Numbered from the stretch's first letter, positions 1 through 9,929 are shown. The stretch: 26,759 nt of DNA from CAZQKL01 sp964593895 [NCBI: uncultured bacterium] (GCA_964593895.1 CAZQKL010000016.1:1-26759); one strand, 5' to 3'. Notes: generated from the sequence alone by a model not told the origin. A program made the numbers and translations.

Positions 1-30
1 TACTAACAAAATAGAAAAAAAAAATCAATT

Positions 31-55
31 AAAGGCTCACAAAAAGTGAGCCTTT
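31..55 (-). terminator. Rho-independent terminator after the U32 gene
   Basis: A perfect 10-bp inverted repeat, AAAGGCTCAC / GTGAGCCTTT, flanks an A5 loop. On the minus strand it is followed by AATTGA and then a long T run, so it should end the rho-U32 transcript. On the plus strand it is followed by TATTTT, so it may work in both directions. Confidence 0.8.
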
Positions 56-152
56 TATTTTGCTTTGTAATATTGTTGAAAGTCTATATTAACCCACTCG
101 CAAGAATTCCCATCAAATGTATTCTCATTGTTCATGCTAATCATGCTAATAA

Positions 153-2489
153 TTAAACCCATTCATGAGTATAATTAAAATCTCTCCCTTTAACAGGAGA
201 AATCCCTTTTTTAAAATTTCTAATTATTGCTGGGAGATTATTTCTATATTTCAAATAATTGGAAATATCAAATAAAAAGTTTCTGTATCCCATAAAATAA
301 AGTTCTTCAATATGATTTGTTATTGTAAAAGGTTCAAGATGGTAAAGCTCAAAACTATCTTTACTCACTTTAAAATATAAATTCTCTTTTTTTCTTAAGT
401 CAGATAGTTTAGTGCTTTTCTCTATAGTATTAGGTATTCTTGATACCATAAGTTTAATGTAAGAAAAAACAGGAATTATGGTATCAATTTTAAAAAAGAA
501 TTTTCTTAAATTTTTTTTATCATTTTCTATATAAAGAACTATTTTAGAAAAACCTATTTCTTTTAAAAATTCCATTGAAACACTATTTGTAACATGAAAA
601 TTTGATGATGCTACTAAAAAATAATTTAAGTTATCCCTGAAAAATATAAATTCAGCTTTTGAATTTAGAAAAAACTTATAAAAACCTTTGGATTTTAAAA
701 ATTCTATTTTCTTTCTATAAAAATCCAACTTTTCTTCAGATAAAATATCATCAATACAAAATATTACTCTATCAATAAGTTTTTTAAATTTTTTTTCAAA
801 CTTTCCATAAATCTCTTCTACATGAGAATGAACAGGTAAAATTATATTATCAGAAAAATTATCTGGAAATAGCACAATATCTGTCATTGAAGGCATTTTA
901 AAATAAAATTCCTTCTCTTTTGGAATTTTAATAATCTCATCTAATTCAACTTCAGGTTCTATTTTTTCTTCATTAACTATTTTTTTTATTTTTTCTGCCA
1001 AATCTTCTCCTATTTTTTTCAATTCCTTTTGGGGAACAACAATTCTGCATTCATTGAATTCAATATCTAAATCCAAATTATTTTTTGTAAATTTTGGCTT
1101 AAAATATTTTTCTATTACATCTTTTGTCAATTTAGTTTTTTCAGCAGAATATAAGGGAACATTATATCTAAATAATTTATCTTTATATGAAAATAGTAAA
1201 CTATTGCCATCAAATTCACCTTTTATAAAAACTGGTATTAAGAATTTATACGATTTTTTTATCATATTAATCACACTTTCCTCATCTTTTAACTTTATTC
1301 TTGTTCTAACTGATTGGGTTTTAAAAACAAGGTCACCTTTTTTTACTTCAAACTTTTTCTCCACTGGAATTACAATTATATCACCTTTATTTGCTCTTTT
1401 TATCTCTTTCCCATTTATATTGAATATTTTTCTAATTCTAAAACTTACTCTCTTTTCATCCTCATTTAAACTTTGAACCCTAATTCTATCATAAACTTCA
1501 ACCTCATGTAAGGTTTTAAATTTTAAATATCTATTTGATTTTTCAATAATTTTTCCAATATACAATCCAGTGTTTCCTGAAAGTTTAGGTTCCACAATCT
1601 GTGGTAAAGGTTTTACAAAAAATGCCAATGTTGTTTTCCTTCCAAAGCTATCTTTAATAAAACTTTTTGCTTCAAGTTTTGCAAAATCTGAAATTTTTCC
1701 ATTTGAATAATAATCATCAATTAAAATTCTATATGCTTTAACAACACTACCAACATATTGTGCAGATTTCATTCTACCTTCTATTTTAAAAGCATTTACA
1801 CCTATTTTTATTAAATCTTCCAATATATAAACTGCCTCCATATCATTTGTAGAAAAATAGTATCCTTTGTTTCTTTTATAATAATATAATCTTCTGCAAG
1901 GTTGTGTGCACCTACCTCTATTACCACTTTGTCCACCAAGATATGAGCTAAATAAACATCTCCCTGAAATTGAATAACATAATGCACCATGGATAAAACA
2001 TTCTATTTCAACTTTACTATTTCCAACAATTCTTTTTATTTCATCAATAAAAATCTGTCTTTCAAGAATTACTCTTTTTACATAATCTTCAAGAAATTTA
2101 ACATCATAAGAATTAATATTTGTAAGTTGTGTGCTTGCATGAAGATTTAGTTCAGGAAAATATTTTTTTACAAGCTTAATTATTGATAAATCTTGAAAAA
2201 TTACTGCATCAACCTTGAATTTATTTAATTTTTCTAAAATTTCAAATACTTCTTTAATTTCATTTTCTTTTATTAATGTGTTTATAGTGATGTAAATTTT
2301 TTTCCCTTTTGAATGCGCATAATCTAAAATGTATGGGATATCTTCAAGTTCAAAATTTTTTGCATAATTTCTTGCATTAAATTTTTTTAAACCTAAATAG
2401 ACAGCATCTGCTCCATTTTCAATAGCTGAATATAAAGCTTCAAAACTACCAGCTGGGGCAAGAAGTTCGACTTTTTGAAGGGAATTCAT
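153..2489 (-). CDS. U32 family protein with DUF3656-like C-terminal region (RlhA-like RNA hydroxylase candidate)
   Basis: The 778-residue protein begins with the U32 opening motif VELLAPAGSFEAL. It carries the family signature ECFIHGALCYSISGRC at about 163-178. Cysteines 171, 178, 194 and 198 match the pattern expected for the Fe-S cluster of U32 proteins. The long region after about 380 resembles the DUF3656 extension of E. coli RlhA (YdcP), which takes part in prephenate-dependent hydroxylation of 23S rRNA C2501. Older annotations call this family peptidase or collagenase. RNA hydroxylation is the better-supported role for the long form, but the exact target is inferred. The ATG lies 5 bases after the rho stop with no clear Shine-Dalgarno sequence, which suggests translational coupling to rho. 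A terminator follows. Confidence 0.85.
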   Translation of the reverse strand: MNSLQKVELLAPAGSFEALYSAIENGADAVYLGLKKFNARNYAKNFELEDIPYILDYAHSKGKKIYITINTLIKENEIKEVFEILEKLNKFKVDAVIFQDLSIIKLVKKYFPELNLHASTQLTNINSYDVKFLEDYVKRVILERQIFIDEIKRIVGNSKVEIECFIHGALCYSISGRCLFSSYLGGQSGNRGRCTQPCRRLYYYKRNKGYYFSTNDMEAVYILEDLIKIGVNAFKIEGRMKSAQYVGSVVKAYRILIDDYYSNGKISDFAKLEAKSFIKDSFGRKTTLAFFVKPLPQIVEPKLSGNTGLYIGKIIEKSNRYLKFKTLHEVEVYDRIRVQSLNEDEKRVSFRIRKIFNINGKEIKRANKGDIIVIPVEKKFEVKKGDLVFKTQSVRTRIKLKDEESVINMIKKSYKFLIPVFIKGEFDGNSLLFSYKDKLFRYNVPLYSAEKTKLTKDVIEKYFKPKFTKNNLDLDIEFNECRIVVPQKELKKIGEDLAEKIKKIVNEEKIEPEVELDEIIKIPKEKEFYFKMPSMTDIVLFPDNFSDNIILPVHSHVEEIYGKFEKKFKKLIDRVIFCIDDILSEEKLDFYRKKIEFLKSKGFYKFFLNSKAEFIFFRDNLNYFLVASSNFHVTNSVSMEFLKEIGFSKIVLYIENDKKNLRKFFFKIDTIIPVFSYIKLMVSRIPNTIEKSTKLSDLRKKENLYFKVSKDSFELYHLEPFTITNHIEELYFMGYRNFLFDISNYLKYRNNLPAIIRNFKKGISPVKGRDFNYTHEWV

Positions 2490-2494
2490 GGATT

Positions 2495-3742
2495 TTATTG
2501 GTTCATTCTGCTTAAAAATTCAGCATTATTTTTTGTTCCCTGCATATGCTCAATTAAAAATTCCATAGCTTCAACTGGGTCCATTCTTGTTAATACTTTT
2601 CTTAAGAGCCAAATTTTTGCAAGAGTATTCTTTTCAATTAAAAGCTCTTCTTTTCTCGTTCCAGATAATGTAAGGTCAATTGCAGGAAATATTCTTTTAT
2701 CTGCAAGTCTTCTATCAAGTTTAACTTCCATATTTCCAGTTCCTTTAAATTCCTCAAAAATGACATCATCCATTCTACTTCCTGTTTCTATTAATGCAGT
2801 AGCAATTATTGTTAATGAGCCTCCTTCTTCAATGTTTCTTGCAGCACCAAAAAATCTCTTTGGTTTATAAAGTGCATTTGCATCAATACCTCCAGACAAT
2901 ACTTTACCACTTGAAGGAGTTACAGCATTATAGGCTCTTGCAAGTCGTGTTATACTGTCAAGTAAAATAACAACATCTTTTCCATGTTCAACAAGCCTTC
3001 TTGCTTTTTCTATAACAATTTCTGCAACCTGAATATGTCTTTCAACTGGTTCATCAAATGTTGAGGATATAATTTCTCCTTTAACGGTTCTTTCCATTTC
3101 AGTAACTTCTTCAGGTCTTTCATCTATTAGTAAAACAATTAAATAAACTTCAGGATGATTTGTTGTAATCGCATTTGCAATCTGTTGAAGAAGAACTGTT
3201 TTACCAGACCTTGGTGGTGCAACAATTAAACCTCGTTGGCCTTTTCCTATAGGAATTAATAAATCCATTATCCTTGTTGATAGAACTTCTGGGTCATACT
3301 CAAGGTTGAATTTCTCATTTGGATGAAGTGGAGTTAAATTATCAAAATATGGTCTATCAAGAACTTTTTCAACAGGCTCCCAATTTACATATTCAACCTT
3401 TAATAAGGCAAAATATTTCTCTCCTTCTTTTGGAGGCCTAATTTGACCTGATACAGTGTCACCTGTTTTCAAACCAAACTTCCTAATTTGTGACGGTGAT
3501 ACATAAATATCATCTGGCCCTGGCAAATAATTGTAATCCACAGACCTTAAAAAACCAAATCCATCTGGTAAAACTTCAAGAACTCCTTCACCATAAATGT
3601 TTCCATTCTTTTTTGCATAAGTTTTTAAGATATTAAATATCAACTCCTGCTTTTTCATTGAGGCATAATCTTCAATCTGCAAATCTTTTGCAATATCATA
3701 CAATTCAATTATGCTTTTCTTTTTTAACTCTTTTAAATGCAT
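2495..3742 (-). CDS. rho: Transcription termination factor Rho
   Basis: At 415 residues the protein has the usual length for Rho, the hexameric RNA-dependent ATPase that terminates transcription. The N-terminal helical domain (about 1-45) is followed by the cold-shock-like RNA-binding fold, with the RNP-like GFGFLRS near 61-67. The ATPase domain shows a Walker [13 protein letters not shown] (171-182) and a Walker B VVILLDS (257-263). The secondary RNA-binding Q/R-loop region contains [14 protein letters not shown] (about 278-291). AGAGGAG lies four bases before the ATG and supports this start. There is no long insertion in the N-terminal domain. The U32 gene follows after five bases, so the two are probably one transcript. 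Confidence 0.97.
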   Translation of the reverse strand: MHLKELKKKSIIELYDIAKDLQIEDYASMKKQELIFNILKTYAKKNGNIYGEGVLEVLPDGFGFLRSVDYNYLPGPDDIYVSPSQIRKFGLKTGDTVSGQIRPPKEGEKYFALLKVEYVNWEPVEKVLDRPYFDNLTPLHPNEKFNLEYDPEVLSTRIMDLLIPIGKGQRGLIVAPPRSGKTVLLQQIANAITTNHPEVYLIVLLIDERPEEVTEMERTVKGEIISSTFDEPVERHIQVAEIVIEKARRLVEHGKDVVILLDSITRLARAYNAVTPSSGKVLSGGIDANALYKPKRFFGAARNIEEGGSLTIIATALIETGSRMDDVIFEEFKGTGNMEVKLDRRLADKRIFPAIDLTLSGTRKEELLIEKNTLAKIWLLRKVLTRMDPVEAMEFLIEHMQGTKNNAEFLSRMNQ

Positions 3743-3823
3743 TTTACTCCTCTATTATTAAGAATTTTCATTAAGAGTCCAGATTAATTCAGGATGGTTT
3801 AGCCATTATTAAAATAGATTAAT

Positions 3824-4456
3824 TTAAATGTCAACAATAAAATGAAGATTTTTTAATTCTTTTATTTTACAAATTCTTCTATCAATGAAAGAATAATTAA
3901 TCTTCCTTTTATTAACAAGAATTGTTGTCATCTCAATCCACTTTGCTGGAAGTAAATTTAATGGAAAATCATCAAATATTATACATTTTTTCCCACTTAC
4001 TTTTAATGTTTTTAATAACTTTAAATAGCCATAAATTTTTGGTTTTGGAATGTAATTCATCCACAAAATATCAAAAACTTCATCAAAATAATTGATAATT
4101 CCCAATGAATTAAGCACATTTAAAGCAAATGGTTTGTAACCATTTGTAAATATAAATTTTTTGCAATCAATTTGAGAAAAAATCTTTTTTAACTCCTCAT
4201 CTTCCTTTAAAAATTCATTAATCTCTACATCATGAACAAACTCAAGATAATGAACTGGATTTATGTTATGAAATCTCATTAATCCATTAAGTGTTGTGCC
4301 ATACTTTAACCAATAATTTTTTCTTAACTCATTTACTTTATTTTCAGGAATTTTCAAATATTTCTTCAAATAAAGATTTATCCTATTATCAACAGCTTTA
4401 AAAAGCCCACTTTCTGGGGAATAGATTGTATTATCAAGGTCAAATATTAAAATCAT
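3824..4456 (-). CDS. HAD-superfamily hydrolase, pyrimidine 5'-nucleotidase (SDT1/PHM8-like) type
   Basis: This 210-residue cytosolic protein has all four HAD motifs: DLDNT with nucleophile D6 and acid D8, FTNG with T104, K138 in IPKPKIYGY, and FDD with D162/D163. The stretch YWLKYGTTLNGL (about 48-59) is typical of the pyrimidine 5'-nucleotidase-like subgroup, which removes phosphate from small nucleotides. Substrate choice in this subgroup is broad, so the true substrate is unknown. Its ATG overlaps the stop of the glycosyltransferase gene as ATGA, indicating translational coupling. It could be a housekeeping nucleotidase or a sugar-phosphate phosphatase serving the glycosyltransferase. Confidence 0.8.
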   Translation of the reverse strand: MILIFDLDNTIYSPESGLFKAVDNRINLYLKKYLKIPENKVNELRKNYWLKYGTTLNGLMRFHNINPVHYLEFVHDVEINEFLKEDEELKKIFSQIDCKKFIFTNGYKPFALNVLNSLGIINYFDEVFDILWMNYIPKPKIYGYLKLLKTLKVSGKKCIIFDDFPLNLLPAKWIEMTTILVNKRKINYSFIDRRICKIKELKNLHFIVDI

Positions 4457-5498
4457 ATAAGCTTTATAAAATTATCTTTCCAGATTGTTTTTAATGAATT
4501 TTTTACCTTTTCTCCACAAATTATTGAAAAAACTTTCTCTGGTGTAACATTATTTTTGCATTCCATTTTATCACATTTATCATTTATTTTGCATGGATAA
4601 CAATATAAATCTGGAAAAATTACATATTTGTTTATCTGATAAGGATATGTGTGATAATGATAACACCCGCCTAAAAATATAGTTACAGAATTTGTTAATG
4701 TCAATGCTGAAAGATGAGCAATTGAGGTATCACTTGAAATTAACCATTTTGAATTATTTATAACATTCAAAATTTCTTTAAATGTAAGCTTTCCTGTTAG
4801 GTTTTCAACTTCAATTTTTTCAATTTTTAATTTTTGTTCAAGTATTTCATTTTCTTTACTTTCATACTTACTTCCAGTAATAATTATTTTAAAATTATTA
4901 AACTTTTTCTTTAATAATTTCCCTAAGTTATAAAAATTTTCAATACCCCATTTTTTCTTCAAATGACTTGCTCCTGGATGGAAGATAATGAAATTATTAT
5001 TATTTTCCTTTTTTATATAAAATTTTTCTGGAAAAATATTTAAAGCCTTAAAATAATAATTTAAAATGTGCTCTTTTTTTTCACACTTATCAATCTCATA
5101 AAAAAGTTCAATTAAATTTTTGTTGTCTATAAAAATTTCATCTTTATTTAAAAGCCTTGGACCGATTTTTAATTCGCAATTAATTAAACTTGTAATTATT
5201 GCAGAAAGTTTTGAAAAATTTAAATTTAATACGCAGAAAAATTTTTCCCTATTTATTTCATTAATGATTTCTTTCAGATATAGGTAATTTTTTGAAAAAT
5301 TTTTTAAATGAAATTCTTCAAAAATTTTTTTAAATTCAATTATTTTATAATCAAAATTCTTTAACTTAACAACATTAAATGCTTCTATAGAAAATTCATT
5401 TGAAAGATATAAAATTTTTTTTTTAGTGAAAAAATAATAGGAAAACTTTGAAAAATATCCCCTATTCTTTGAAGATTAATGATTAAAATTTTTTCCAT
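4453..5498 (-). CDS. Glycosyltransferase family 9 (heptosyltransferase-like), frameshifted at an A10 tract
   Basis: Two frames together make one GT9 protein of about 348 residues. The N-terminal frame starts at ATG 5498, which overlaps the chemoreceptor stop as TAATG. It reads [20 protein letters not shown], a typical start for ADP-heptose:LPS heptosyltransferases, but stops at 5387-5385. The rest of the protein lies in another frame that is open from an upstream stop at 5478 to the end. It contains HPGAS (about 174-178), SSDTSIAHLSAL, and a Cys-rich segment YCYPCKINDKC near the C-terminus, as in the family. The frames meet at ten consecutive A bases (plus-strand T run 5415-5424), and one extra A would join them. 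The cause may be a sequence error, transcriptional slippage or phase variation. The probable role is adding heptose or a similar sugar to surface polysaccharide. Confidence 0.75.
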
Positions 5499-6325
5499 TA
5501 AACTTCAAGTTCTCCAATAGCAGAATGAACCATTGCAATTGTTCCAAAAATTCTTTCAACTTCTTTTGAAGTTGTATCAATTTCAATTACTTTTTTTAAA
5601 ATATCATTAATAACAGAACTGCTTTCTGAAATTTTTGATGTTAAATCATTTATTGCTTCACCCATTTTTATGGAAACTTCATTATTTTTTTCAAAGGTCT
5701 CTCTAACCTGATTTATATCGTTAATTATTCTTTTTAGCATATTGTTTATCTCATTAATTTCATTTACAGAATTTCCAATTTTAATAGAAAATTCCTTTAA
5801 AACTTTTGCAATATCTTTTGTTAGCCTATTTGTATTTTCAGATAGTTTCCTTATTTCTTCTGCAACAACTGCAAATCCTCTTCCAGCCTCACCTACTCTT
5901 GCAGCTTCTATTGCAGCATTTAAAGCTAAAAGATTGGTTTGAGCAGCAATTTCTGCAATATCCTCAACAAATTTATCTATATTTTTTGCAGATTCACCGA
6001 GAGAATTAAGTTCTTCAACCATATTTTCAACTTTTAAACTGAAATTATTTATCTCATCCACCTCTTTTGTTAAATTTTCATTTAAAATTTTATTCTCTTC
6101 AACTGTTTCACTCATATTTTTATTAATTTCAGAAATTTCTCCACTCATTTTTTGAAGAGCATTATCAAGATTTTCCACAGCAGAAGCAATTTCATTTGTT
6201 TGAGAAACAATTCTTTTTATATTTCCAGTAATAACATTAAGAGAACTTGTTATTGCTGATTCAATAAAAGATGATTTTATAATTCCTTTTGCAAGGGTTC
6301 TAAATACTTTTAAATCTCTATCCAT
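5498..6325 (-). CDS. Soluble methyl-accepting chemotaxis protein lacking a sensor domain
   Basis: The 275-residue protein is almost entirely coiled coil. The conserved chemoreceptor hairpin tip is at about 127-160 and includes [20 protein letters not shown], the CheA/CheW contact region. There is no membrane segment, signal peptide, PAS, GAF or ligand-binding domain, so it should be a cytoplasmic receptor that either senses through a partner or works as an adaptor. GAGAGG lies just before the ATG. Its stop overlaps the start of the glycosyltransferase gene as TAATG. Pairing with surface-sugar genes is unusual and may reflect simple operon packing. Confidence 0.9.
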   Translation of the reverse strand: MDRDLKVFRTLAKGIIKSSFIESAITSSLNVITGNIKRIVSQTNEIASAVENLDNALQKMSGEISEINKNMSETVEENKILNENLTKEVDEINNFSLKVENMVEELNSLGESAKNIDKFVEDIAEIAAQTNLLALNAAIEAARVGEAGRGFAVVAEEIRKLSENTNRLTKDIAKVLKEFSIKIGNSVNEINEINNMLKRIINDINQVRETFEKNNEVSIKMGEAINDLTSKISESSSVINDILKKVIEIDTTSKEVERIFGTIAMVHSAIGELEV

Positions 6326-6401
6326 TTTTACCTCTCATAAAATTTTTTTATTTTTTACGATAATTATTGTTAAAATTCAACAAAAATGTTAATAAAAAAG
6401 C

Positions 6402-7532
6402 ATGGAAAAAAACATAACCGCATGCATAATCTGTGGGGGAAAATCCTCCCGTTTGGGAATTAATAAGGCATTCCTTGAAATCAATGGGAAACCAATTATT
6501 GAAAATATTATTGAGATTTTAAAAATTTTTTTTGATAATAACATTCTTATAAATACTAATAATCCTGAACTTTTTCAAAAATTTAAACTAAAAATAATTG
6601 AAGACATTGTAAAAGAAAAAGATATCTTTGGAGGATTTTATTCTATTTTAAAATCAATAGACACAGATTATTCATTAATTGTTCCATGTGATATGCCATT
6701 TATTGAAAAAGATTTAGTAAAACTACTTCTTAATTCAAATTTTTCTAATTACGATATTGTTACTTTCAAAATAAAAAATAAATTTCAACCATTATTTGGT
6801 ATTTATAAAAAAACTTGCATTGATTTTTTTGAAAAAGCTATAAAAAATGAACATTTCCCCAAATTAATTGAATTATTCATAAATCATTCAAGCTTAATTC
6901 TTGAAGAGAAGGATATTCCAGATAATATAAACATTGATAAAGCTTTTTTTAACATAAATACCGAAGAAGATTATTATAAAGCTAAAAAAAATTGCTTTAA
7001 GGAAATTCCAATTATTGGAATTGTTGCTAAATATTCAAAATCTGGAAAAACTACTTTAATTGAAAATTTAATAAAGTTATTTAAAAAAGAAAATTTTAAA
7101 GTTGGTGTTATAAAGCACACAGTTCATAAAATAGAAATTGATAAAAAAGGAAAAGATAGCTACAGATTTTTTGAAAGTGGCGCTGATACAGTTTTAATTG
7201 ATACAAAAGATGAACTTGCATTACGAAAAAGATTAGCTGAACCTCAACCAGTTAAATATTTAAGAGATAAATTTTTTTCCGATGTTGACATAGTTATAGT
7301 AGAAGGACACAAAGGAGGAAATTTCCCGAAAATTGAAATTATAAAAGATGAGCAAAAGGATTTTCTTTATCTTAAAGATAAAAACATTATTGCAATTATT
7401 GGAAACAAATTTGAGTTATCTAATAGAGAAATAAAATTTTTTAAAAAAAATGAAATCCATGATATTTACAACTTTATTAAAAATTCATTAAATCTTAAAA
7501 ATAAAAAGCGGGGAAGCTCCCCGCTATTTTGA
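6402..7532 (+). CDS. mobAB: Molybdenum cofactor guanylyltransferase / MobB GTP-binding fusion
   Basis: This 376-residue protein is a natural MobA-MobB fusion. MobA (about 1-197) transfers GMP from GTP to molybdopterin. It shows CGGKSSRLG (11-19) with K22, CDMP (96-99) and FNINTEEDY near its end. MobB (about 202-370) is the GTP-binding partner, with P-loop AKYSKSGKT (209-217) and the IKHTVH and SYRFFESGAD motifs. Together they make the bis-MGD cofactor for molybdenum or tungsten enzymes such as formate dehydrogenase. No clear Shine-Dalgarno sequence precedes the ATG. The stop is TGA. The last codons (KRGSSP) are encoded within the stem of a terminator hairpin. Confidence 0.93.
   Translation: MEKNITACIICGGKSSRLGINKAFLEINGKPIIENIIEILKIFFDNNILINTNNPELFQKFKLKIIEDIVKEKDIFGGFYSILKSIDTDYSLIVPCDMPFIEKDLVKLLLNSNFSNYDIVTFKIKNKFQPLFGIYKKTCIDFFEKAIKNEHFPKLIELFINHSSLILEEKDIPDNINIDKAFFNINTEEDYYKAKKNCFKEIPIIGIVAKYSKSGKTTLIENLIKLFKKENFKVGVIKHTVHKIEIDKKGKDSYRFFESGADTVLIDTKDELALRKRLAEPQPVKYLRDKFFSDVDIVIVEGHKGGNFPKIEIIKDEQKDFLYLKDKNIIAIIGNKFELSNREIKFFKKNEIHDIYNFIKNSLNLKNKKRGSSPLF
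7507..7525. terminator. Bidirectional terminator shared by mobAB and the MtrB-like barrel gene
   Basis: AGCGGGGA and TCCCCGCT form a perfect 8-bp stem with a three-base loop. On the minus strand it is followed by TTTTTATTTTT, a good U tract for ending the cytochrome-barrel transcript. On the plus strand it is followed by ATTTTG, a weaker tail. It lies inside the last codons of mobAB and 11 bases beyond the barrel stop codon. Confidence 0.85.
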
Positions 7533-7535
7533 AAT

Positions 7536-9917
7536 TTAAAATTTATACTGAATTCCTATGTTTGCTGAATAGTATTCACCATCAAGGTCACCATAAACAT
7601 AAGGTTCATCATCCTGAAAATCTGTTAAATTAAATACACCATAAATACTCCATTTTTCATTGATGTTAAATGTCAAATTTAGTGTTAAATCAAGAACTGA
7701 ATAATCTAAATCTGAATAATCATCAAATCCTGCAAAATCAAGAGTTTTTCCTCCATCAGAAGAAATATAGGTTATATAAAATTTTGGTGGGGCAAAACCA
7801 TGTTTATCTTGGTCCATTGTCATAAAATTTAAACTTGGAACAACAAAATGAGGTGTATCCATTTCAGCTTTTGAAATTGTATAATTTGCAGAAAAATTTA
7901 TACTGAATGAATCTGTAGGTTTGAAATCAATATTTGCAAGAAATACATTTGAATCTTGTGTATATTCAACTTTGTCACAGGCAGAACCGACCCGGTCCGT
8001 AAAAGCATGACCACCTCAGCCGCCGTATAAAGCTACGCTTAATTTAGATTTTTCTTCATATTTTGTATAATTATATCCCAATGTAAAAATGAGATTTTTT
8101 GCTAACATTAAAGTTGTGTCAAATCCCAATGTGTAATCATATCCATCCCAATCAGTATTTCCTTCGTCATTATCTTTGTCAGAATATTTTCCATATAAGT
8201 TTAAATTAACTTTTTCAGTTGGAATAAATGTCAAATTCAATTTATAATCGTAAACCTCTGATGGACTTGCTGAGCCATTGTAAGTTCTTAATTCATATAT
8301 TTTTGTATAAGCTGGCATCCCGCCATAACTTGTCACAGGTAATGGTTTCATTGAAGTTGTCTGGTCAAACATTAATGTTTCTGGAATGCATCCTGCTTTT
8401 GGATTTCCAAATGGGTTGTCTACATTGGTATAAGCAAATTTAAATCTTCCTGAAAATTTATTAAATGGTTTAAAATTAAATCTAAATTTAAATTTGTTAA
8501 TTTCTGTATCTTTTTCTCCTGGATAAACTTCATAGTTATCTCTATCTATGTCACGATATTCATATCCAAGTCCTATTTTATATCTATTTTTGAAAAATCT
8601 ATAAACAACATCAATTCCAAAAGTATAATCATCCCTGTCTATTGCTGATTTTCTTACAAAATCAAAATCAACTGGTTTACCTTCAGCTTTATTAAAATAA
8701 GTTTTTGTTGGGTCAGTAATTGGATTTCCATTAGGGTCAACTCCATTGTAAGCATCACCATTTAAATCTACAAATACATCATCGCTATCAATATTAACAT
8801 ATCTGAATTTTGCACTAATAGTTAATTTTCTTTTTAAAAGATGAGTTGTTAAAGATGTTCCAAAAGTTCTCTGGTCAATTTCAGGTGCAGAACCATTGTA
8901 ACCATCTTTATTTTCAATATTTGAATCTGTAAATACTGCAGAAAAAGTTGTATAATGAGGTAAATCTATCCTCATTTTTAATGTATCCATATGCTTTCTT
9001 GAATCTGGTTCATGAGCAACTTCTGCTGTAGTTCCATAAGTATCAGGATTTAATCTTGGCTGAAAAATTTTATACTTTTTGTGACTTATATTCCATAATC
9101 CTAAAAGATTATCAAATTTTGTCATTAATGGTCCACTGTTTTCTTCAAAAATTCTATACATATGATAATAGCCAAAAAATACTGGTCCATATGTAAATTT
9201 TAATCCTCCTCCAATATCTCTTGTGAACTCGTTAATTCTCTTTCTTAATCCTCTAACATGGCAAACTGTGCACTTTCCAACCATAACTGTTTTATGTTCA
9301 TATCCTCTTCTCTGTTCAATTCTTCCATTAAAGAATATTTTCATATTTTCAAAATTTGGGATAGAGAAAACTGTCTTAAATTTACTTTCAGTTCTTCTTA
9401 TAAAATAATCTTTACCTACAGCATTTTTTTCATTTTCAAATTCAAACCATTGAGCTCCAGGAGAACCTGTGCCATTATCATACATAAATGGATTTACGCC
9501 AAATACTTTCCCATCTGGCTTATTTACTAATGGAATTTTTTTCATTGCTACAGGAGGTGAAAAATTGTTTTTATCCATGTAACTAAAAAGTTCATTAAAA
9601 TCTTTACGGTGATATAACCTTTGAAATGAAAAATCTATATCAAGATGTCTTAATATATTTCCCTGAATTATTAAATCGTTTGTAGCTTCACCTTCATAAA
9701 AACCTTTTATATAAATATGAGATAAATCATTAAAGCCTTTAATTTCTGTTTTGCCAGCAATTGAAGATTTATCTTCTTTATATTCACCTGCTCTTGTTAA
9801 ATCATCATTATCTCCCTGAATATATGCACCAACTCCTATATTGCCTGAAATATTACCTCCAGCAATTGCTGGAACTGACATCAACAAAATAATTAAAATA
9901 GCAAATATCTTTTTCAT
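7536..9917 (-). CDS. MtrB/PioB-like outer-membrane beta-barrel with predicted selenocysteine (residue 634)
   Basis: Read through one in-frame TGA (8018-8016), the gene encodes 793 residues. A signal peptide (cleavage near AIAGG, about 19) leads into many alternating amphipathic beta strands, and the protein ends in the strand IGIQYKF with the terminal Phe typical of outer-membrane barrels. Position just after a decaheme cytochrome gene and overall size fit an MtrB/PioB-type sheath that holds the cytochrome across the outer membrane. The 159 residues after the TGA continue the barrel (for example SFSINFSANYTIS), so the TGA is not the natural end. The Sec motif is GGUGGH, followed by Cys647, in a long and probably extracellular loop. 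A CTVCH heme-attachment motif at 216-220 is unusual for a barrel. GGAGG six bases before the ATG supports the start. The alternative is a nonsense mutation; the SECIS-like hairpin argues against it. Confidence 0.8.
7974..8018 (-). promoter_or_regulatory. UGA recoding site with SECIS-like hairpin in the barrel gene
   Basis: The UGA occupies 8018-8016. Downstream, GGACCG (7998-7993) pairs with CGGUUC (7989-7984) around a GGU loop, with one G-U wobble. The loop begins 23 bases after the UGA, within the 16-37 base range described for bacterial SECIS elements, and GGU also starts the loop of the E. coli fdhF element. An outer stem pairs GUCAUG (8011-8006) with UGUGAC (7979-7974). The patch is strikingly GC-rich in an AT-rich gene. 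The folding was done by eye. Confidence 0.65.
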
Positions 9918-9929
9918 TTTATCCCTCCT

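Noticed and set aside
55-135. 26-codon ORF (MNNENTFDGN...) downstream of the U32 gene
   Set aside because: It runs into the terminator stem, has no ribosome site, and begins in a 9-base tandem repeat (CATGCTAAT, 133-150). The resemblance of its CEWVN to the U32 end HEWV is noted but too weak.
1054-1476. Long plus-strand frames opposite U32, rho, the MCP, the barrels and hppA
   Set aside because: They are antisense shadows of well-supported genes, rich in Ser, Phe and Leu, with no domains or ribosome sites.
6402-7532. mobAB as part of the electron-transfer system
   Set aside because: It is convergent with the conduit operon and has its own general role in cofactor synthesis. Adjacency alone does not support a link, although Mo/W enzymes are often selenoproteins.
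7536-7862. Separate small gene starting MDTPHFVV
   Set aside because: It has no ribosome site or signal peptide, and the frame is open upstream to the TGA with barrel-like sequence. It is the C-terminus of the Sec barrel.
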